The notes below the pieces were generated by a model. The model was not told the origin of the DNA, searched no databases, and was given only the letters and a program-made list of their open reading frames with translations. A DNA stretch of 64,000 nt from Sphaerolaimus hirsutus (Eukaryota; Nematoda; Chromadorea; Monhysterida; Sphaerolaimidae): NCBI GenBank assembly GCA_964036195.1, contig OZ038459.1, positions 14,319,206 through 14,383,205 of the forward strand. The letters are read 5' to 3'. A program made the position numbers and the translations under genes. Below are positions 20,440-33,248 of the stretch, in pieces (position 1 is the first letter of the stretch; each line of letters opens with the position of its first letter).

Positions 20440-23400
20440 TCAATTTACAAAGAAGTAAGTATTTACAAAAAATATCATAAGTCTTTTCATTTTGCTTCCC
20501 AAAATGTAAACAGTGGGAAGGAAAAATGCAGCATGGAGAAATCCAATCAGTGAAACAAGCTGTACTGTGTACACCAATGTCCTCGCTATTGATGTACCTG
20601 TGTTTTTGGACAGTTGTTTGAAGCTAATTTGCATACCATAAACCCCCCACTAGTTCCCCATTGGGGATCATTTTTTCAGATTTTATTTTTAAACTATTTA
20701 TTCAGGGGTGAGTGTTTTTCATTCACTGCAATGTATGCTCATAATGTGATCCCATAAAATGGCTAAAGCAGCAAAAAGTTAGCATTTACTTACTGCAGCC
20801 AAACATGTCTATGCTTTTGAATGCACAAAAGCAATATATCATATACCTTGCCATTTTCAGATTGAGCTTTCAAAAGAAGTATATCAAGGGCAATGTATAC
20901 AAATCCTAATAATATAGGCTACCCACACAGAAAACTGCATCACAAGGAAACAATTTTACTGAACTTTTTCATGGCAGCGTGAGCTTTATTGTATCTTTCA
21001 AGTCCACACTTTGGCACAGCCCACGCCGCCATGCAAAAGTTTGGTGAAATTGTTCCTTGTAATGCAGTTTGCTGTGTTGGTATTTGTATACATTACCCTT
21101 GATATACTTCTTTAAATAGCTCGATCTGAAAATGGCATGGTATATTATATATTTCTTTTGTGCATTCAAAAGCATACACATTCAAAAGTTTGCCTGCAGC
21201 ATCCACTTCTTGCTGGCTTTGGCAATTTTTGTAGGATATACTTCTTTTGGGGGACCACAGGCTCAAAATATATATGCTTATATATCAATTTTTTACTTAC
21301 TTTTAGCGATTTTCTCTCTTTTCTTCCATCTATACCTTGGAAAAACCTATATATTGAACCGCTGTGAAGCCCCCCCCCTCAACCCTCCCAACCCCCCCCC
21401 CAATTTTTTTCCAGTTATCTATCCCTCCAGAGGAGCGATTTACTATCTAAATGAATCTATCTCAAAAGATAATAATCTATCTAATACACTCAAAAGTGCA
21501 TCAAACCAGCAAACAAAAGTGCAGAGCTTCCAGCGACAGTTGTCAATGTGGCTTGCACACTGGGCCAAAGCACCATTTTCATGGCCTCCGCCACTTGCTG
21601 TTTCAACTTGTCATGATTAGTTTTGTCAACATCATTGGAATTTCTCATATCATTATTACTGGAACCATTTTCCATGGTTTTGTGTGGGCCAGAAAAGAGC
21701 TGACAGGCCATGTGTGCATTGACATCCACACTCAAGCCGATGCACATGATGATTATGAAGGTGGACGTGATCGTAATGCCCAAATCGAGCCTGGAGTGGA
21801 GTGCCGTTGTAAAGCGAGTGCAGCTATCACTCAAGGATAATGTACCAGTGGCAGTTGGAAACAGTGTTTAACATTGAACCATTTTACTCATTGCAGTTAA
21901 ATGTGGTTAGAGATCCACCAACCAAGCCAAGGCAGCCAGTAGGCCAGCCAGCACACTGGCCACAGCTGCCATTGTGACCACCGCTGCAGTGGCATTCGCC
22001 ATCATAATGATACAAGTGATGGATGTAAATGCGAGTGCCATAAGACCGCTGGTTGTCAGGAATTGAGCTGTGTGCTTTGGTGGTTCACAAAATTCATTGT
22101 GAACTCTTTTACTTTTAAAACTCACGTATAGCATCCAAGTGATCTGCTATGATAGCTTCTTTGTCATAGAATGTCACATTCAGATCTGCATATTTGTCCA
22201 TCATTGTTCTTATCTCTGCAAACAGTTCATAAAGTGCCTCATGTACAGTGGAACCATTGAGGTTTTTAAGCCCATAACTTGTTGAAAAACTAAATCTGCA
22301 GTTTAATGTTAATCATCTTGAATGCATGTTTTAAGAATTTATAAATGGTTTGAATATTAATTTTTAAAAGTAATTACTTTTTCACACATGATGGTCTTCC
22401 CAAAATGCACATGCTTTTATCCAAGTGTACACTTGACTCCCAATGAGGATCATATGATAGGAAACTTGGCACAGCATCATACATGAATGATGTTTTTCTG
22501 TCAATAAAATGTATGTATCTGCACACATAAAGAAGATGGTAATTTGTGTTGAATTTTTCTAATAAATCATAAGAAAACAAACTCAATATATTGTCTGAGC
22601 CAAAATTGTGTTGATTTCCTTCCAACGCAGGCTGAGCATCCTTCAATTTCACTGGTCATTCTTAACATTCTTGTCAGAGTTTCTGAAATTTTTTCATAGG
22701 GAATATTCATTTCAATTAATATTATACAGCTTCACAAAATTTCCTAATATCGTATTTCCTTGAAATTCCCCCTCCCCTCAAACCCCCCCCCCCTCAAAAT
22801 GGACACTATGAGTTTATAAATCCCCCTCGAAATACCCCCCCCCCCAAATACAGTGTATATAGAACGTAGATGACAAAAGCTCTGGGAAACGCAGAACACA
22901 CGTGAAAAACAATGACTGTGTTATGTTAGAACAGGGTTTATACCGTCGCCATACTTATATTTATAAGTGTATAGAGTCTTAGTAATGGTGGTTTTTCTTG
23001 CATTTTTTGATGTCTGTGTACGTTACAAACAATGATTTGGTTCTTGGATTAAAAAAAATTCTGACAAAAAAATCCCCTCCCCCCTCGAAATCCCCCCCCT
23101 CTCGTTTAACCCCCTTCAATTTCGATTTCCCCATTTCCATTTCCAATTTCTATTTCCAAAATTTCAAAAAATAACGATAAATAATTCGAGGAAATACACC
23201 CATTTTCATAACATTTTATTCACCATTTTGTCTCAAATCTCCAGGATTGTTCACTATAATTGTCAATGGGCTAGATTCTCTCTTTATCACAGTTTCATCC
23301 AAAGTCACGCTGTAGTCTAATGGTGTGTTTTCAGGGAAGACTGTCCTGCTCTCTGTGTGAGTAATAAGGGTTTCATAATTCATGACTTTCAAAAAAGAGG

Positions 23401-26400
23401 AAACTAGTGTAAAGACAAACCGATTTTTAATTTCAAATTTGAAACTCCTTGTGCTAGAAAGATTGCATAAAGAATGCAAGTTATACATGAAACAACATTA
23501 CCAAGTTTACTACATAATAATGAACAGTAAGCATGGATGAAACTGTCCAGTTGTTTAAATCTGTCCTTTTTGCCCTTTTTAGTGTTAATCACTCTTGTTG
23601 AAGTAATCAGTACTGAATTAGATTCAACCTGAAATTGGATGTAATGATACAAGTGACAAGTGCTTGCCCAAATTTTGAGTGGTTCTCACCTTTGATGTGC
23701 TATTTGTACCAAGAAGGACTAAAACTGCAGAAAATACAACTAATTGATAGAATAAATCCATCAAGAATGACACACTGGCATAGAGACAGTAGTACTGCAC
23801 TGCTGGCAATGGTGTGATAAAGCCGGCAGCAAATGCCAATGCATTGGTGGTGGAAGAAATCTGAAACATGTTGTTTTTATTGTTGTTCATGTAACTGCTT
23901 TGTAGTGGTGTCTTAGACCCATCCAACTGACTAAAAACAAAAACACTTACTGTTATTCCAGTTGCTGCATGTTTAAGTGAATATATAAGCCTTGCAGTTG
24001 GGTCAGCTGCATTTTCTGTTTGACTGAATGAGTTTCTGTTTAAAATTTGATTTGAAATACTGCTGACATGATTTGGCAGTTCTCTTTTGTAAGACTGCCA
24101 TGCTGACAACATCAGGAAAGCATCATCAATACCAACCTGTATGGGTGCAAAGGTTTTTTTTTAAATTTCTGTAATAATTGAAAAAGTATGGTGGCATACC
24201 ACCAAAATCAAAAATGGTATGGTAGTTGTTGTTGGATGGTACCTAACTCCAACTGCCCATAAAACGCCAAATGCTGTCATCAGTGCCTGTATAAGTGAAA
24301 AATGATTAATACAATACAAATTCAATAAATGCAAAAGCACATACCTGTGCAGGTGACATGACACCATATAACAGTAACAAGGCTAGTCTCCAACCTGACA
24401 GAATATCATTGTCAGAATGTCCACAAATGACCCAAAAGCATGTTATCAGTGCAATTGCAACAATGATTAGAATGCATACTGGAACCCAAGGCAGCATTGC
24501 ATAGCCTGCTCTTCGCACTTCTGCCTTCATTATGGCATAGCCTCGGACTGACAGCTTAAATGGAACTGCATGGTGTTTGGTCATGATACATATAACCGTG
24601 GACATATCCAGGATGTTTGATTGATGTCTGTTTGTTTACAGGGCCTGGCAAATGGAGGGGTTTAGCATCACCCCACAAAATTTGACTTAAAACATATCAT
24701 CATTTGTATTTAGGCGCCACCGCAATCAGTGTTGTATTGAAAGGTATGAAGAAGACATCATTTTAGTGGTCACATCTTTTTTAAAGACATCTTAAAAAAA
24801 TCTGTTTTTTGGATCCCCCCTACTGGGACTCATACTGTGGATACGAATTTAAATTAAAACTCACATTGATCATTTTTGTTGATCTCTGAGGCCCATTTGA
24901 ATGTTTCCAGCTCAAAATAGCCCAATGGATCACTTTGTTTCTTTTGTGAGTTATAAATTGCTGGGAAGTACATTGTTGCCAAATTGTAGTATGTGACATA
25001 TCTGGTGGAATATGAGAAACAGTCTGCCTCACTATCAAGTGATCATACATATTTACAGTGTACTTGAAAAAAGAAAACTTTAAAATCATTTTCAAACCTC
25101 ACCCGCTCCTATTACTCTTCACTCCTAGCATGTTGTTTCCCAGATAAAAGTCACCCTCACCAGTGGATATAATGGGATAGTTTATTTTTGTCCTCATAAG
25201 TTCATGTGCATCGGGACTCAGTGACTTTACACTGAGATAAACATCGAAGGGTTCGTTACTTTCGCACATGTGGTGCTGGCTGCACATAGAATTGTAGCTG
25301 AAATATTGGGATTGAGTTTGTGATACAAATCAATGACACTGTATACTTACACAACAAACATCATTTTCTAAATGTTTACCATCCTGTCGTCATGTTTATT
25401 TCATTTGAAATATAAACATTCAAGTATTCTATTTATCTATCAGATGACCTTGGGTCCTGGTGATGTTTTAAAGAAAGTTTTACCCACTTAAAAACATTAC
25501 CACCGTCATCAGTGACATAAATATCATTGTGTATGTAGCTGAGTAGATCTCTAAGCTCTGCACTCCAATTGACAAGATTCTTATCATGACCCTGTTTGAC
25601 CTCTGCCGTTACTTGTAATAAAGTCAATTTTCCCAGTGCCTGCGTGAGTTGTGAGTAGTGATGAAAAAGCGCTAGGATTTTGGCGCTAAGCGCCAAAAGC
25701 GCCATGGCGCTTTTCCGACCCTCAGAGCCAAGTGCCGATGGCGCCAGAGCAAAATGGCGTCAAGCGCCAGAAGCGTGTGATAAAAATTAGAAATGTCCAA
25801 ATAAATCCGTTTTCTAAATTTTTATTTGTCATCGTTTAACACTTACTCATAGCGTCCACTTCCCGTTTAGACTGATCAGTTTACCCATCGCGCATAGGAT
25901 TGAAAAAATCTCTGGGGTTATCATATTCGAGAATTTACGGTAATAGCAGAATATTCTCGCCATACCTTTTTTTGTCTTTTGGAACTCTACCAATGTAATT
26001 TCTACCTGCCGAAGAGTGGCGTTAAAATGGAGTCTGCAATTACCTACCGTATTTCCTCGAAACCCCCCGGGGGTTTATTTTTTCAGAGTGAGAATTTTGA
26101 GGGGGGGGTGAGGGTATTTCGAGGGGGGGGGGTTATTATTTCGCCAGAAATTTTTTGAACTCCAAGTACTAATAACGTACGCAGACGAAGAAAAATGCAA
26201 CAAAAGCCACTACTGTATTACCTCGAAATACCCCCATGGGTGTTTATTATTTCGCCAGCAAATTTTGAGGGGGGGGGGGTCTATTATTTCGCCATAAATT
26301 TTTGAAATTCCCCATACTCAGACGTAGAAAAATACAACATTGTCAGAGACGTATAAGTGTTTTTTGGCATATACAACTGTATATACACATAAACCCTTAC

Positions 26401-27968
26401 CTAACATCACTCAGTCATCGGTTTTAACGTGTGTTTTCCATAATACAGTTCACGAACTGTGGTATTTGTTGTGTACATGCTGTTTACACTGTATTGGGGG
26501 GGGGGGGGGTATTTCGAGGGGGGGGTTATTATTTCCTCAGCCGATTTTGAGGGGGGTTAATTCAAGGTAATACGGTATGTGCAAAAGTCTACAGCCTTAA
26601 AAAGTATGTACATACCTAGACGGTATAAACCATGTTCTAATGTAACTCAATCATTGTCTTTAACGTGTGTTATGGATTGCCCGGGTAATACCGTATTACC
26701 TCGAATTAACCCCCCCCCTCAAAATGGGATGGGGAAGTAATAAACCCCCCTCGAAATACCCCCCTCTGGAATGATGTACATAATGTATGTAATGTACATG
26801 ATGTATTGTTACTAATAATTTGTATTGCAGCTACACTTATACGCTCATTTGTGTACAGATGTACATCTATAGCCTCAATATAACCTATTTTATCACACTT
26901 AGTACCGTTTTTGTGTACAAAAAAGTATTCTTTACTATGAATCTCACGAAAATTTCTGACAAGATAGAAACCCCTCTCGAATAAGCCCCCCTCGAATTAA
27001 CCCCTCCCTCAGATTTTGTTGGCGAAATAATAAACCCCCATGGGGGTCTTTTGAGGTAATACGGTACGTTGCAGCTTTTGTCATTGACATTCTCTTTACA
27101 CTCAATTTGGGGAAAGGGGGTATTTCGAGGGGGGTTCACTAATTCATAGTGCGCACTTTGAGGGGGGGGGGGTATTTCGAGGAAATACAGTATATTGTTT
27201 TTCTGAGTGCAAAAACGTTCCATCACCTCTGTTCTATTAGAGGTTGACCGTTCTGTTAGAAATTATATGGTATCACTTTCCGCCAGTCGCTTTTTTCACA
27301 AAAAAAATGAACAATAAAGGAACTAACATCATAATACTCCAAAAAAGTCTCATATTCAGAATAAGCTCTAGAATTTCGTCGGGCATAGTCCAATCGAAGG
27401 TCATCCTCATGTTCTTTAAGCCTCAAAAACCCCAAAGAAATTGCAATAACTGGCACAATGCCACTGATTATGATTATTTTCCGACAGTGCTGTGATATTA
27501 CCTTTGATAACCTGCAAAAATATTGAAAATTTGAACAAAATAAATTGGTACTTAAAGAGCTAATAATAAATGTGATATTCTAAAGAAAACATTTACAAAT
27601 GATAAACAGAATTGTAGTAAATCAATCAACTATTACAATAAGTATAAAATCACAACATTACACCTACTAGGTAATAAATTATCTATAATTTTCTATGCGC
27701 TTTGTGAATTACCACATCAATGGGACAATTTGGCCCATTCAGCTCATCTTGTGCTACACAAATGAACAGTTCATAAAATCTTGTTTGCCACACAATCTCC
27801 AGGTTGAAAAATCCAAAAATAGAAATGTTAAAGGATAAAGATCCATCAAATAAGTGATCCATGATTAGGAACCAACATGTGCACCAAATAATCTATCGAT
27901 TGCCTTTGAAAATGTGTAACTCTTGTCAACACAGCCATATTTTCGTTTTATGACAATTTCCTTTATGC
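20440..27968 (-). CDS. Patched-related 12-pass membrane protein, about 16 exons
   Basis: Member of the Patched-related / PTCHD family (RND fold with sterol-sensing domain), which moves lipids or sterols across membranes or modulates Hedgehog-type signalling. Exons on the minus strand: 27968-27877, 27498-27328 (an earlier acceptor at 27511 is possible), 25639-25488, 25297-25123, 25062-24865, 24554-24345, 24286-24200, 24136-23951, 23860-23690, 23628-23224, 22682-22579, 22518-22378, 22295-22126, 22067-21923, 21790-21507, 20597-20440; about 950 codons. Seen motifs: GCVDK then TM1 (KIIIISGIVPV); ectodomain strand INYPI with FYLGNN; sterol-sensing core VGIDDAFLMLSAW, then ISSTTNALAFAAG and ITPLPAVQYYCLYAS; STQFWLRQYI in the second ectodomain; the second core CIGLSVDVNAHMA; last helix GFLHAAFFLP. 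Short introns are 58-63 bp; large ones hold K, S and P2 elements. Odd: one exon shifts frame near 23410, and the 22579/22518 junction is one base out of phase. The initiating Met exon was not found. Decay or assembly error is possible. Confidence 0.85.
20752..21234. mobile_element. Foldback element P2 in the last Patched intron
   Basis: Same family as P1: AAATGGCTAAAGCAGCAAAA at 20758 is matched by a complementary arm ending near 21234, with the shared GCATGCAAAAGTTTGGTGAA stretch. More diverged than P1. It lies in the intron 20598-21506. Confidence 0.8.
21335..21470. mobile_element. Q-family fragment in the last Patched intron
   Basis: CCTTGGAAAAACCTATATAT, a C-run and GGAGCGATTTACTATCTA match the inner end of Q elements (compare 33590-33660). 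One end only. Confidence 0.55.
22750..23205. mobile_element. K-family element in a Patched intron
   Basis: Starts near TCGTATTTCCTTGAAATTCC and ends near ATTCGAGGAAATACA; inside are C-runs and the GAACACACGT block seen in other K copies. Terminal bases have diverged, so TA flanks are not secure. Confidence 0.65.
25656..25790. mobile_element. S-family hAT end
   Basis: TAGTGATGAAAAAGCGC followed by GCGCCA-rich steps equals the end of S elements. The partner end was not found, so this is a truncated copy in the 1.7 kb Patched intron. Confidence 0.6.
26047..26575. mobile_element. K-family elements, probably two merged
   Basis: Left end CCGTATTTCCTCGAAA after TA, right end CAAGGTAATACGG before TA. 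A further K-like end at 26214 (CTGTATTACCTCGAAATA) suggests one copy inside another. Long G-runs near 26100, 26265 and 26495. Non-coding. Confidence 0.7.
26691..27064. mobile_element. K-family element, TA flanks
   Basis: 374 bp, begins CCGTATTACCTCGAATTAA and ends GAGGTAATACGG with TA on both sides. C-run inside the left end, GGGG inside the right. A further K end (GGTATTTCGAGGAAATAC) follows at 27170-27191. Confidence 0.8.
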
Positions 27969-27969
27969 C

Positions 27970-28925
27970 TCAAATGAGACACTTCGTCACCCGAGCGCCT
28001 CTATTTTCGGATGTTACGTTTTTCATTTAACAATTCCCTTCGCATTGCAATTATCATACACATAGGTAACGATGGCAAACAAAAATTTGAAAACATTTTC
28101 GAATTTTTAAAAGACTTTTCGAATTTTTTTTTCACCACTAGAAAAAAAACTTAAAACTCGATCGAAAACGATTTCGAATTTTTACTTTTTCAGTATTTTG
28201 GTTGAAAGTGAGTATAGAATGCAGAAACTAGACATTCAACATAAAATTCAGAACATCAATTTTACATGTATCTATTCATAGCGGCAGAAAAGGAGTGTGC
28301 AAATTGTCTTTGAACAGTTTGAAAAGCCACAAAACATAAAATTAACGGAAAAATTTGAAAATGCAATTATTTAATGCAAAAAATAGCAGTGAAAAAAATT
28401 CGAAAATTTGATAACTCAATTCAAAAAGTCAAAAAAAAATTCAGAATAAATAAATCAATTCAAACAGTCATTTTGGAAAAAAACACTTAAAAATTTCAAT
28501 ACTTTACGAAGTGTTTGCCATCGTTACACATAAGAGCGGTTGTTTATCAAGCGTTTTAACGTTAATGCGACTTTAACTCGATCCTGATTGAATAGTGATG
28601 GATTTATGTTAGTGGCATTGTGCTGGCGCCATTTTATTACTGACAATTCTTTATAAATAAATTGCCACCCATAAAAATCAGTGCAATTCATGTGTGGATG
28701 AAAATAAGAGTGTTTTTTGATTGTTCTACAATACATATTTGATTGCAATTTGTGATGTTTGTATTGAATTCTTTCTTGAACGTAAAGGGAAGTTTTTTAG
28801 TATAAAACTTTTGAATGGAATGTCAAGGTATAGTCAAGGTACGACTGCGTACAGAAATATGAACATAAATATAAATATAGATATAAATATGAATCTACAT
28901 GTAATCTCATAATGGCCCCTGACAC
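27970..28925. other. Upstream region of the Patched-related gene
   Basis: AT-rich, with a cluster of AATTCGAAAATTTTTCGAAT-like short palindromes at 28080-28460. It may hold the first exon and promoter, but no ATG with a matching donor could be chosen. Confidence 0.3.
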
Positions 28926-28927
28926 GC

Positions 28928-29060
28928 TAGTCGACATCAACACGAAATGTCAACTGGTTCCGTTCCTACTTCAAAGATTGCGTTTGAACGTTGTTCGTCC
29001 ATTCATCAGCAAGCTTTGAATCAGGATCGGCACCAGTTGACATTTGGTGTCGATGTTAAA
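28928..29060. mobile_element. Small inverted-repeat element, 133 bp
   Basis: TCGACATCAACACGAAATGTCAACTGG near 28931 is matched by its complement ending near 29057 (CCAGTTGACATTTGGTGTCG). Loop of about 70 bp. Class unknown. Confidence 0.6.
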
Positions 29061-29167
29061 GAGCCTGTGTGGGCCCATTGACCCCTGGTTCGTGTTTGCT
29101 CAAATACCTCAAAAAACCATGCACAGATCACCCGCGAAAGTATCGATGTGTGCCATCTTTTCCCTAT

Positions 29168-29300
29168 GCTGTATTTCCCTATTACCCCCTGAGGGTTTAT
29201 TTTTTCAATTTTGGAGTGGAAATTTTGAGGGGGGGGGTTAAACGAGGGGGAGGGTTATTATTTCGCCAGAATCCCAGATCTTCGAAATCCCAGTACAAAA
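29168..29300. mobile_element. K-family fragment
   Basis: GCTGTATTTCCCTATTACCC followed by GAGGGGGGGGGTTAAACGAGG and the GAAACGTACGCAGACGTTG block shared with the K copy at 44149. Right half missing. Confidence 0.55.
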
Positions 29301-29414
29301 TTGTCGTTTGAAACGTACGCAGACGTTGAAAGATGCAGCAAAAACTGCCATATTTATGACTCTAGTCTATAGACTTGTATGTATACTAGCAGGATTCTCT
29401 CCGACCTTCGGTCG

Positions 29415-30209
29415 GGTTTTGTGGTTCTCTACAATTAATACCACAAGGATTTACAAACACAAAAAGAACAGCAAAACAAACATAACCAATTAAAATTACA
29501 AAGTTTAACACCTTGCATAAACCACACTATCATATCACAAAACCTATACCACACAGAATGCACACTGCACACCATCATACCAAATTGCAAACTGTCCACA
29601 TTTTACCATCGAGTTTCATGCCCAACCATTTTAAGGAACTATACAAAAATCTATTCCAAAATATTGCATCTTTGGTATTGGTCTTGTTATTGTTGGTATT
29701 TACATTACATACCACATATCAAAATACATGGCTAGTATGTGGGCAACCTTAATTAGAGTGGTGTATTTCCTATAATATGGCTTAAAGTCTAGACTGGTGT
29801 CTTTGATGGAAAGGTGGGTAAAAAGTTGGTGAAAACATATATGGGTCCTCTGTCATTGGAGGAAATATGATACTTTAGTTAAGTTTGCCCACATGCTAGG
29901 CATGTGTTTCGAAATGCAGTATGTAATGTACCAACAATAACAAGACCAATACCAAAGATGCAATGTTTTGGAATGGATTTTTGTAAACTTGGTTGGGCAT
30001 GAAACTCGGTAGTAAAATGTGGACAGTTTGCGATTTGGTATGATGGTGTGCAGTGTGCATTCTGTGTGGTATAGGTTTTGTGATATGATAGTGTGGTTTA
30101 TGCAAGGTGTCAAACTTTGTTGTAATCTTCAATTGGTTACATTTGTGCTTTGCTGTTCTTTTTGTGTTTGTAAATCCTTGTGGTATTAATTGTAGAGAAC
30201 CACAAAACC
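29415..30209. repeat. Long foldback, arms about 340 bp
   Basis: GGTTTTGTGGTTCTCTACAA at 29415 is matched by the complement at 30190-30209; arms 29415-29752 and 29873-30209, with a loop of about 120 bp. Divergence between arms is low. No TIR or TSD identified. Confidence 0.8.
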
Positions 30210-30239
30210 CACTTCTCAGAGGCTTGCAAAAACTGACAC

Positions 30240-30685
30240 CCCAGTGGGGAGACCCTCCGAATGGCACCCCCCGGGGAACCCCCCAAAAATGGCAGACCCT
30301 GGGAACTGCCCAAAAATGGGACCCCCTAGGGACCCCACAGAAATGGCACCCCCTGAGGACCACCAAAAAATGGCAACCCTTAGGTACCCCCAAAAAATGG
30401 CACCCCCCTAGGGACCCCCCAAAAAATGGCACCCCCTGGGGACCCCCCAAACATGGCACCCCCTTGGAATCCCCACAAAAATGGCAGCCCCTGGGTACCC
30501 ACCCAAAGATGGCCCCCCCTGGGGACTCTCCAAAAAATGGCACCCCCCTGGGGACCCCTCCCAAATGGCACCCCCAATTGACCCCCCCCCCCCAAAAAAA
30601 AATATATAGCACCCCCTGAGGAACACCAAGTAATGGTCCCCATGGGGACCACCCAAAAAATAGCACCCCATGGGGACCCCCTCTA
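30240..30685. repeat. Satellite, about 33 bp C/G-rich unit
   Basis: Around 13 copies of a unit like CCCAAAAAATGGCACCCCCT GGGGAC. The unit length keeps frames open on both strands (Gly-Val-Pro repeats on minus, Gly-Thr-Pro-Gln-Lys-Trp on plus). Probably not coding. Confidence 0.85.
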
Positions 30686-30975
30686 AATCCTGTAAATGCA
30701 GCCCCTAGTTTGGAAACTCCTGTAAACTCAGCCCCTAATTTGGAAACTCCCATAAACTCAGCCCCTAATTTGGAAACTTCCATAAACTGAGCCCCTAATT
30801 TGGAAACCCCTGTAAACTCAGCCCCTAACTTGCAAACTCCCGTAAACTCAGCCCCTAACTTGGAAACTCCCTTAAACTCAGCCCCTAATTTGGAAACTAC
30901 CACAAACTCAGCCCCTAATTTGGAAACTCCCATAAACTCAGTCCCTAATTTGGAAACCCCTGTAAACTCATTTTC
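30686..30975. repeat. Satellite, 30 bp unit
   Basis: About nine copies of a unit reading TTTGGAAACTCC then TGTAAACTCAGCCCCTAA, exactly 30 bp. Translates on minus as a 10-residue KLGAEFTGVS repeat. Confidence 0.9.
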
Positions 30976-31435
30976 AGGTTTATGGTAATGTAGTGTCAAA
31001 ATTGAATGAATATTTCAAATCATCGCTATCATCAATCCACAAATGCATCAATTCACAATTTTCAATTTTTTAGCCCTGGGGGTTAGACTTAAAGGTTATG
31101 GTAATGTAGAGTAAAAATGGAGTGCACATCTCAAATCACTGCAATAAAAAACCCACAAATGCATCATTTCACAAATTGAAAGTTTTTGGGCCCAGGGGTT
31201 CATTATCAGGGTTTTAGTAATGCGGTGTCAAAATGGAGTGCATATTTGAAATCGCTACAATCAGAAACCCACAAATGCATCATTTAATGATTTGAAAATT
31301 TTTGGCCCTGGAGGTTCATTTTCAGGGTTATGGTAATGTAGTGTCAAAATGAAGTGCATATTTCAAATCAAGGCAATCAAAAAGCCACAAATGCATCATT
31401 TCACAATTTCTAATTTATTAGTCCCAGGGGTCCCG
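30976..31435. repeat. Satellite, about 118 bp unit, four copies
   Basis: The pieces GGTTATGGTAATGTAG, CCACAAATGCATCA and TTTTAGCCCTGGGGGTT recur about every 118 bp. It adjoins the 30 bp array without a gap. Confidence 0.85.
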
Positions 31436-31485
31436 GTTGCACGGTGCAACTTGCATCTGGGATGTCCAGGTGGAAAATGGAACAG

Positions 31486-31685
31486 GTATACTCGGCGGAC
31501 ATCAAACTTTGTATGAAAATTTACGATAACCCATCTGAATAATGAAATAAAAATTATACAGTCTCTTCATCGTAAATTGTATTTTGTTTCTACTGTGGAA
31601 TAATTAATTACGAAATTTATCACAAGATTTAATTCATCAAATTATGGTAGGATCTCATACTAGGTGTGCTGTCCGCCGAGTATAC
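31486..31685. mobile_element. W-family inverted-repeat element W1
   Basis: 200 bp with perfect terminal repeats GTATACTCGGCGGACA and TGTCCGCCGAGTATAC. The motif CTCGGCRGACAT recurs at 39121, 41637, 42553, 44072 and 45364. Class unknown. Confidence 0.7.
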
Positions 31686-31842
31686 CACAAACGGAAAAAC
31701 TTTTGCGTTACCAGAAAATGGAAAACAGACAAATGATATGCTGGAAAATGACAAACAGATAGCAAAACTTGCACAGAAACAGTAAAAAGAAACGTTCCCA
31801 GGGGTCTCGAATGGGGGGGGTCGGGGGCCCCAAACTGCCCAG

Positions 31843-33248
31843 TAGGGCTCGAACGATATGACTTTTCGATATCGATATTCAATATTCAATATTTTTTCTG
31901 AAACTCGATATTCGATATTGATACGATATGGAACCTCGATATCGATATTTGATATTCGATATGAAAAAATAGTCGACATTCAATATTTCGATCTTCGATA
32001 TTGCAATTTGTTTTTGGTATAGCATAGGGTTGGAAAAAAAACGTTTTTTTAACTCGATGTTTTTTTTTTAAACGTTTTTTTTAAAATAAAAAACGTTTTT
32101 TTTAAAAGCTCCCAGATATGACCTTGTGTCAACATATATAGGTATATCATACAGTGGCAATAGTCTGTGATGTTATATATGACCATATAATGTCTGTGGA
32201 GCCATGGGATAGCATTATAAGTGGTGATTTGTGTCAAAAATATCCATTTTTCGTCGACATATCGTTCGTATATTGCCTTATAGTCGAATGTTCATGACTT
32301 CAGGTAAAGTTTGGCACGGAATAGTGATGAAACAAGGTTTTAAAAGGAGGTTGTTACTTTGGGAGTGATTTTACACACTGTGGAGGTACATGGAAGCACA
32401 TTATCTCAATATTATATACTAAAGCAACATATCACGGCTTATTAACCCATGGTCGCACATAGAAATGGATACTTTGATACTAAAAATGCCACAAAACCAA
32501 TGAAAACAACCACCAATGTCAATTTGTGTGTGAAATTGCGCGCTTGCACGGAAAAATTTTGCAAAATACCTAGTACTTAGTACTAAAAATTTCGGCTGAT
32601 GTTTTTTTTTTTTTTTACATTTCGGACGTCATGTTTTGTTTTTTTAAAAAACGTTTTAAAAAAACATCGGCCAACCCTAGTATAGCAAGGCAAATTTCAA
32701 GCGGCATATTGTATTTTCATGTGGTTGCACACATGATTAATGTTGGTTAATCATTTCTTTACTGAAATGTGAATAGTACAAGTGATTTTAAAAGGTTTAC
32801 ATCAGTCAAAAGGAGAAAATGAAAGAAAAACATGATGAATCAAAGTGTATCAGGCAAACAACAATTAGTGAATATTACAGTTCATACTTATAACCAAATT
32901 GCTTGATGTATGTTGCAAAAAATAGCATATCAGCATTTTCAGGCCTCAAATTCAGCGCACCAACAGAAATGACAACATAAATATTGTACTTTTACTCATC
33001 AAATGAAACACTTTAAGTAAATCAGTTCAATCACAAATATCTCAAAATGAAAATAATGACTTTAATTAGGGACACAATACAGGTTTGATATATCGACAAA
33101 ATGGTCAATATTCGATATTGATATTCGATATTTTTTCAAAATTTTCAATATCGATATTCGATATTTTTTCAAAATTTTCGATATAGATATTCGATATGTA
33201 TAAATGGTCGATATCCGATATTCGATATGATATATCGTTTGAACCCTA
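31843..33248. mobile_element. hAT-type MITE H2, middle layer
   Basis: Begins TAGGGCTCGAACGATAT and ends ATATCGTTTGAACCCTA, flanked by perfect 8 bp duplications CTGCCCAG (31835-31842 and 33249-33256). Opposite orientation to H1. Carries T2 at 32025-32679. Confidence 0.93.
32025..32679. mobile_element. hAT-type MITE T2, inner layer
   Basis: 655 bp, begins TAGGGTTGGAAAAAAAACG and ends CGGCCAACCCTA, flanked by perfect 8 bp duplications GTATAGCA (32017-32024 and 32680-32687). The intact H site GCTATACCAAAAGCAAATTG at 4769 shows the sequence before insertion. Same family as T1, inverted. Confidence 0.94.

Noticed and set aside
23405-23425. A 17 bp intron to repair the Patched frame near 23410
   Set aside because: GT and AG are present at the right phase but 17 bp is too short to splice; treated as a frameshift or assembly indel.
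27690-27810. Possible Patched exon reading WQTRFYELFICVAQDEL on the minus strand
   Set aside because: It falls between the first exon and TM1 exon, where no family member has extra sequence, and lacks good splice sites.
30240-30985. CRISPR array
   Set aside because: Units are contiguous without unique spacers and the genome is eukaryotic; these are satellites.
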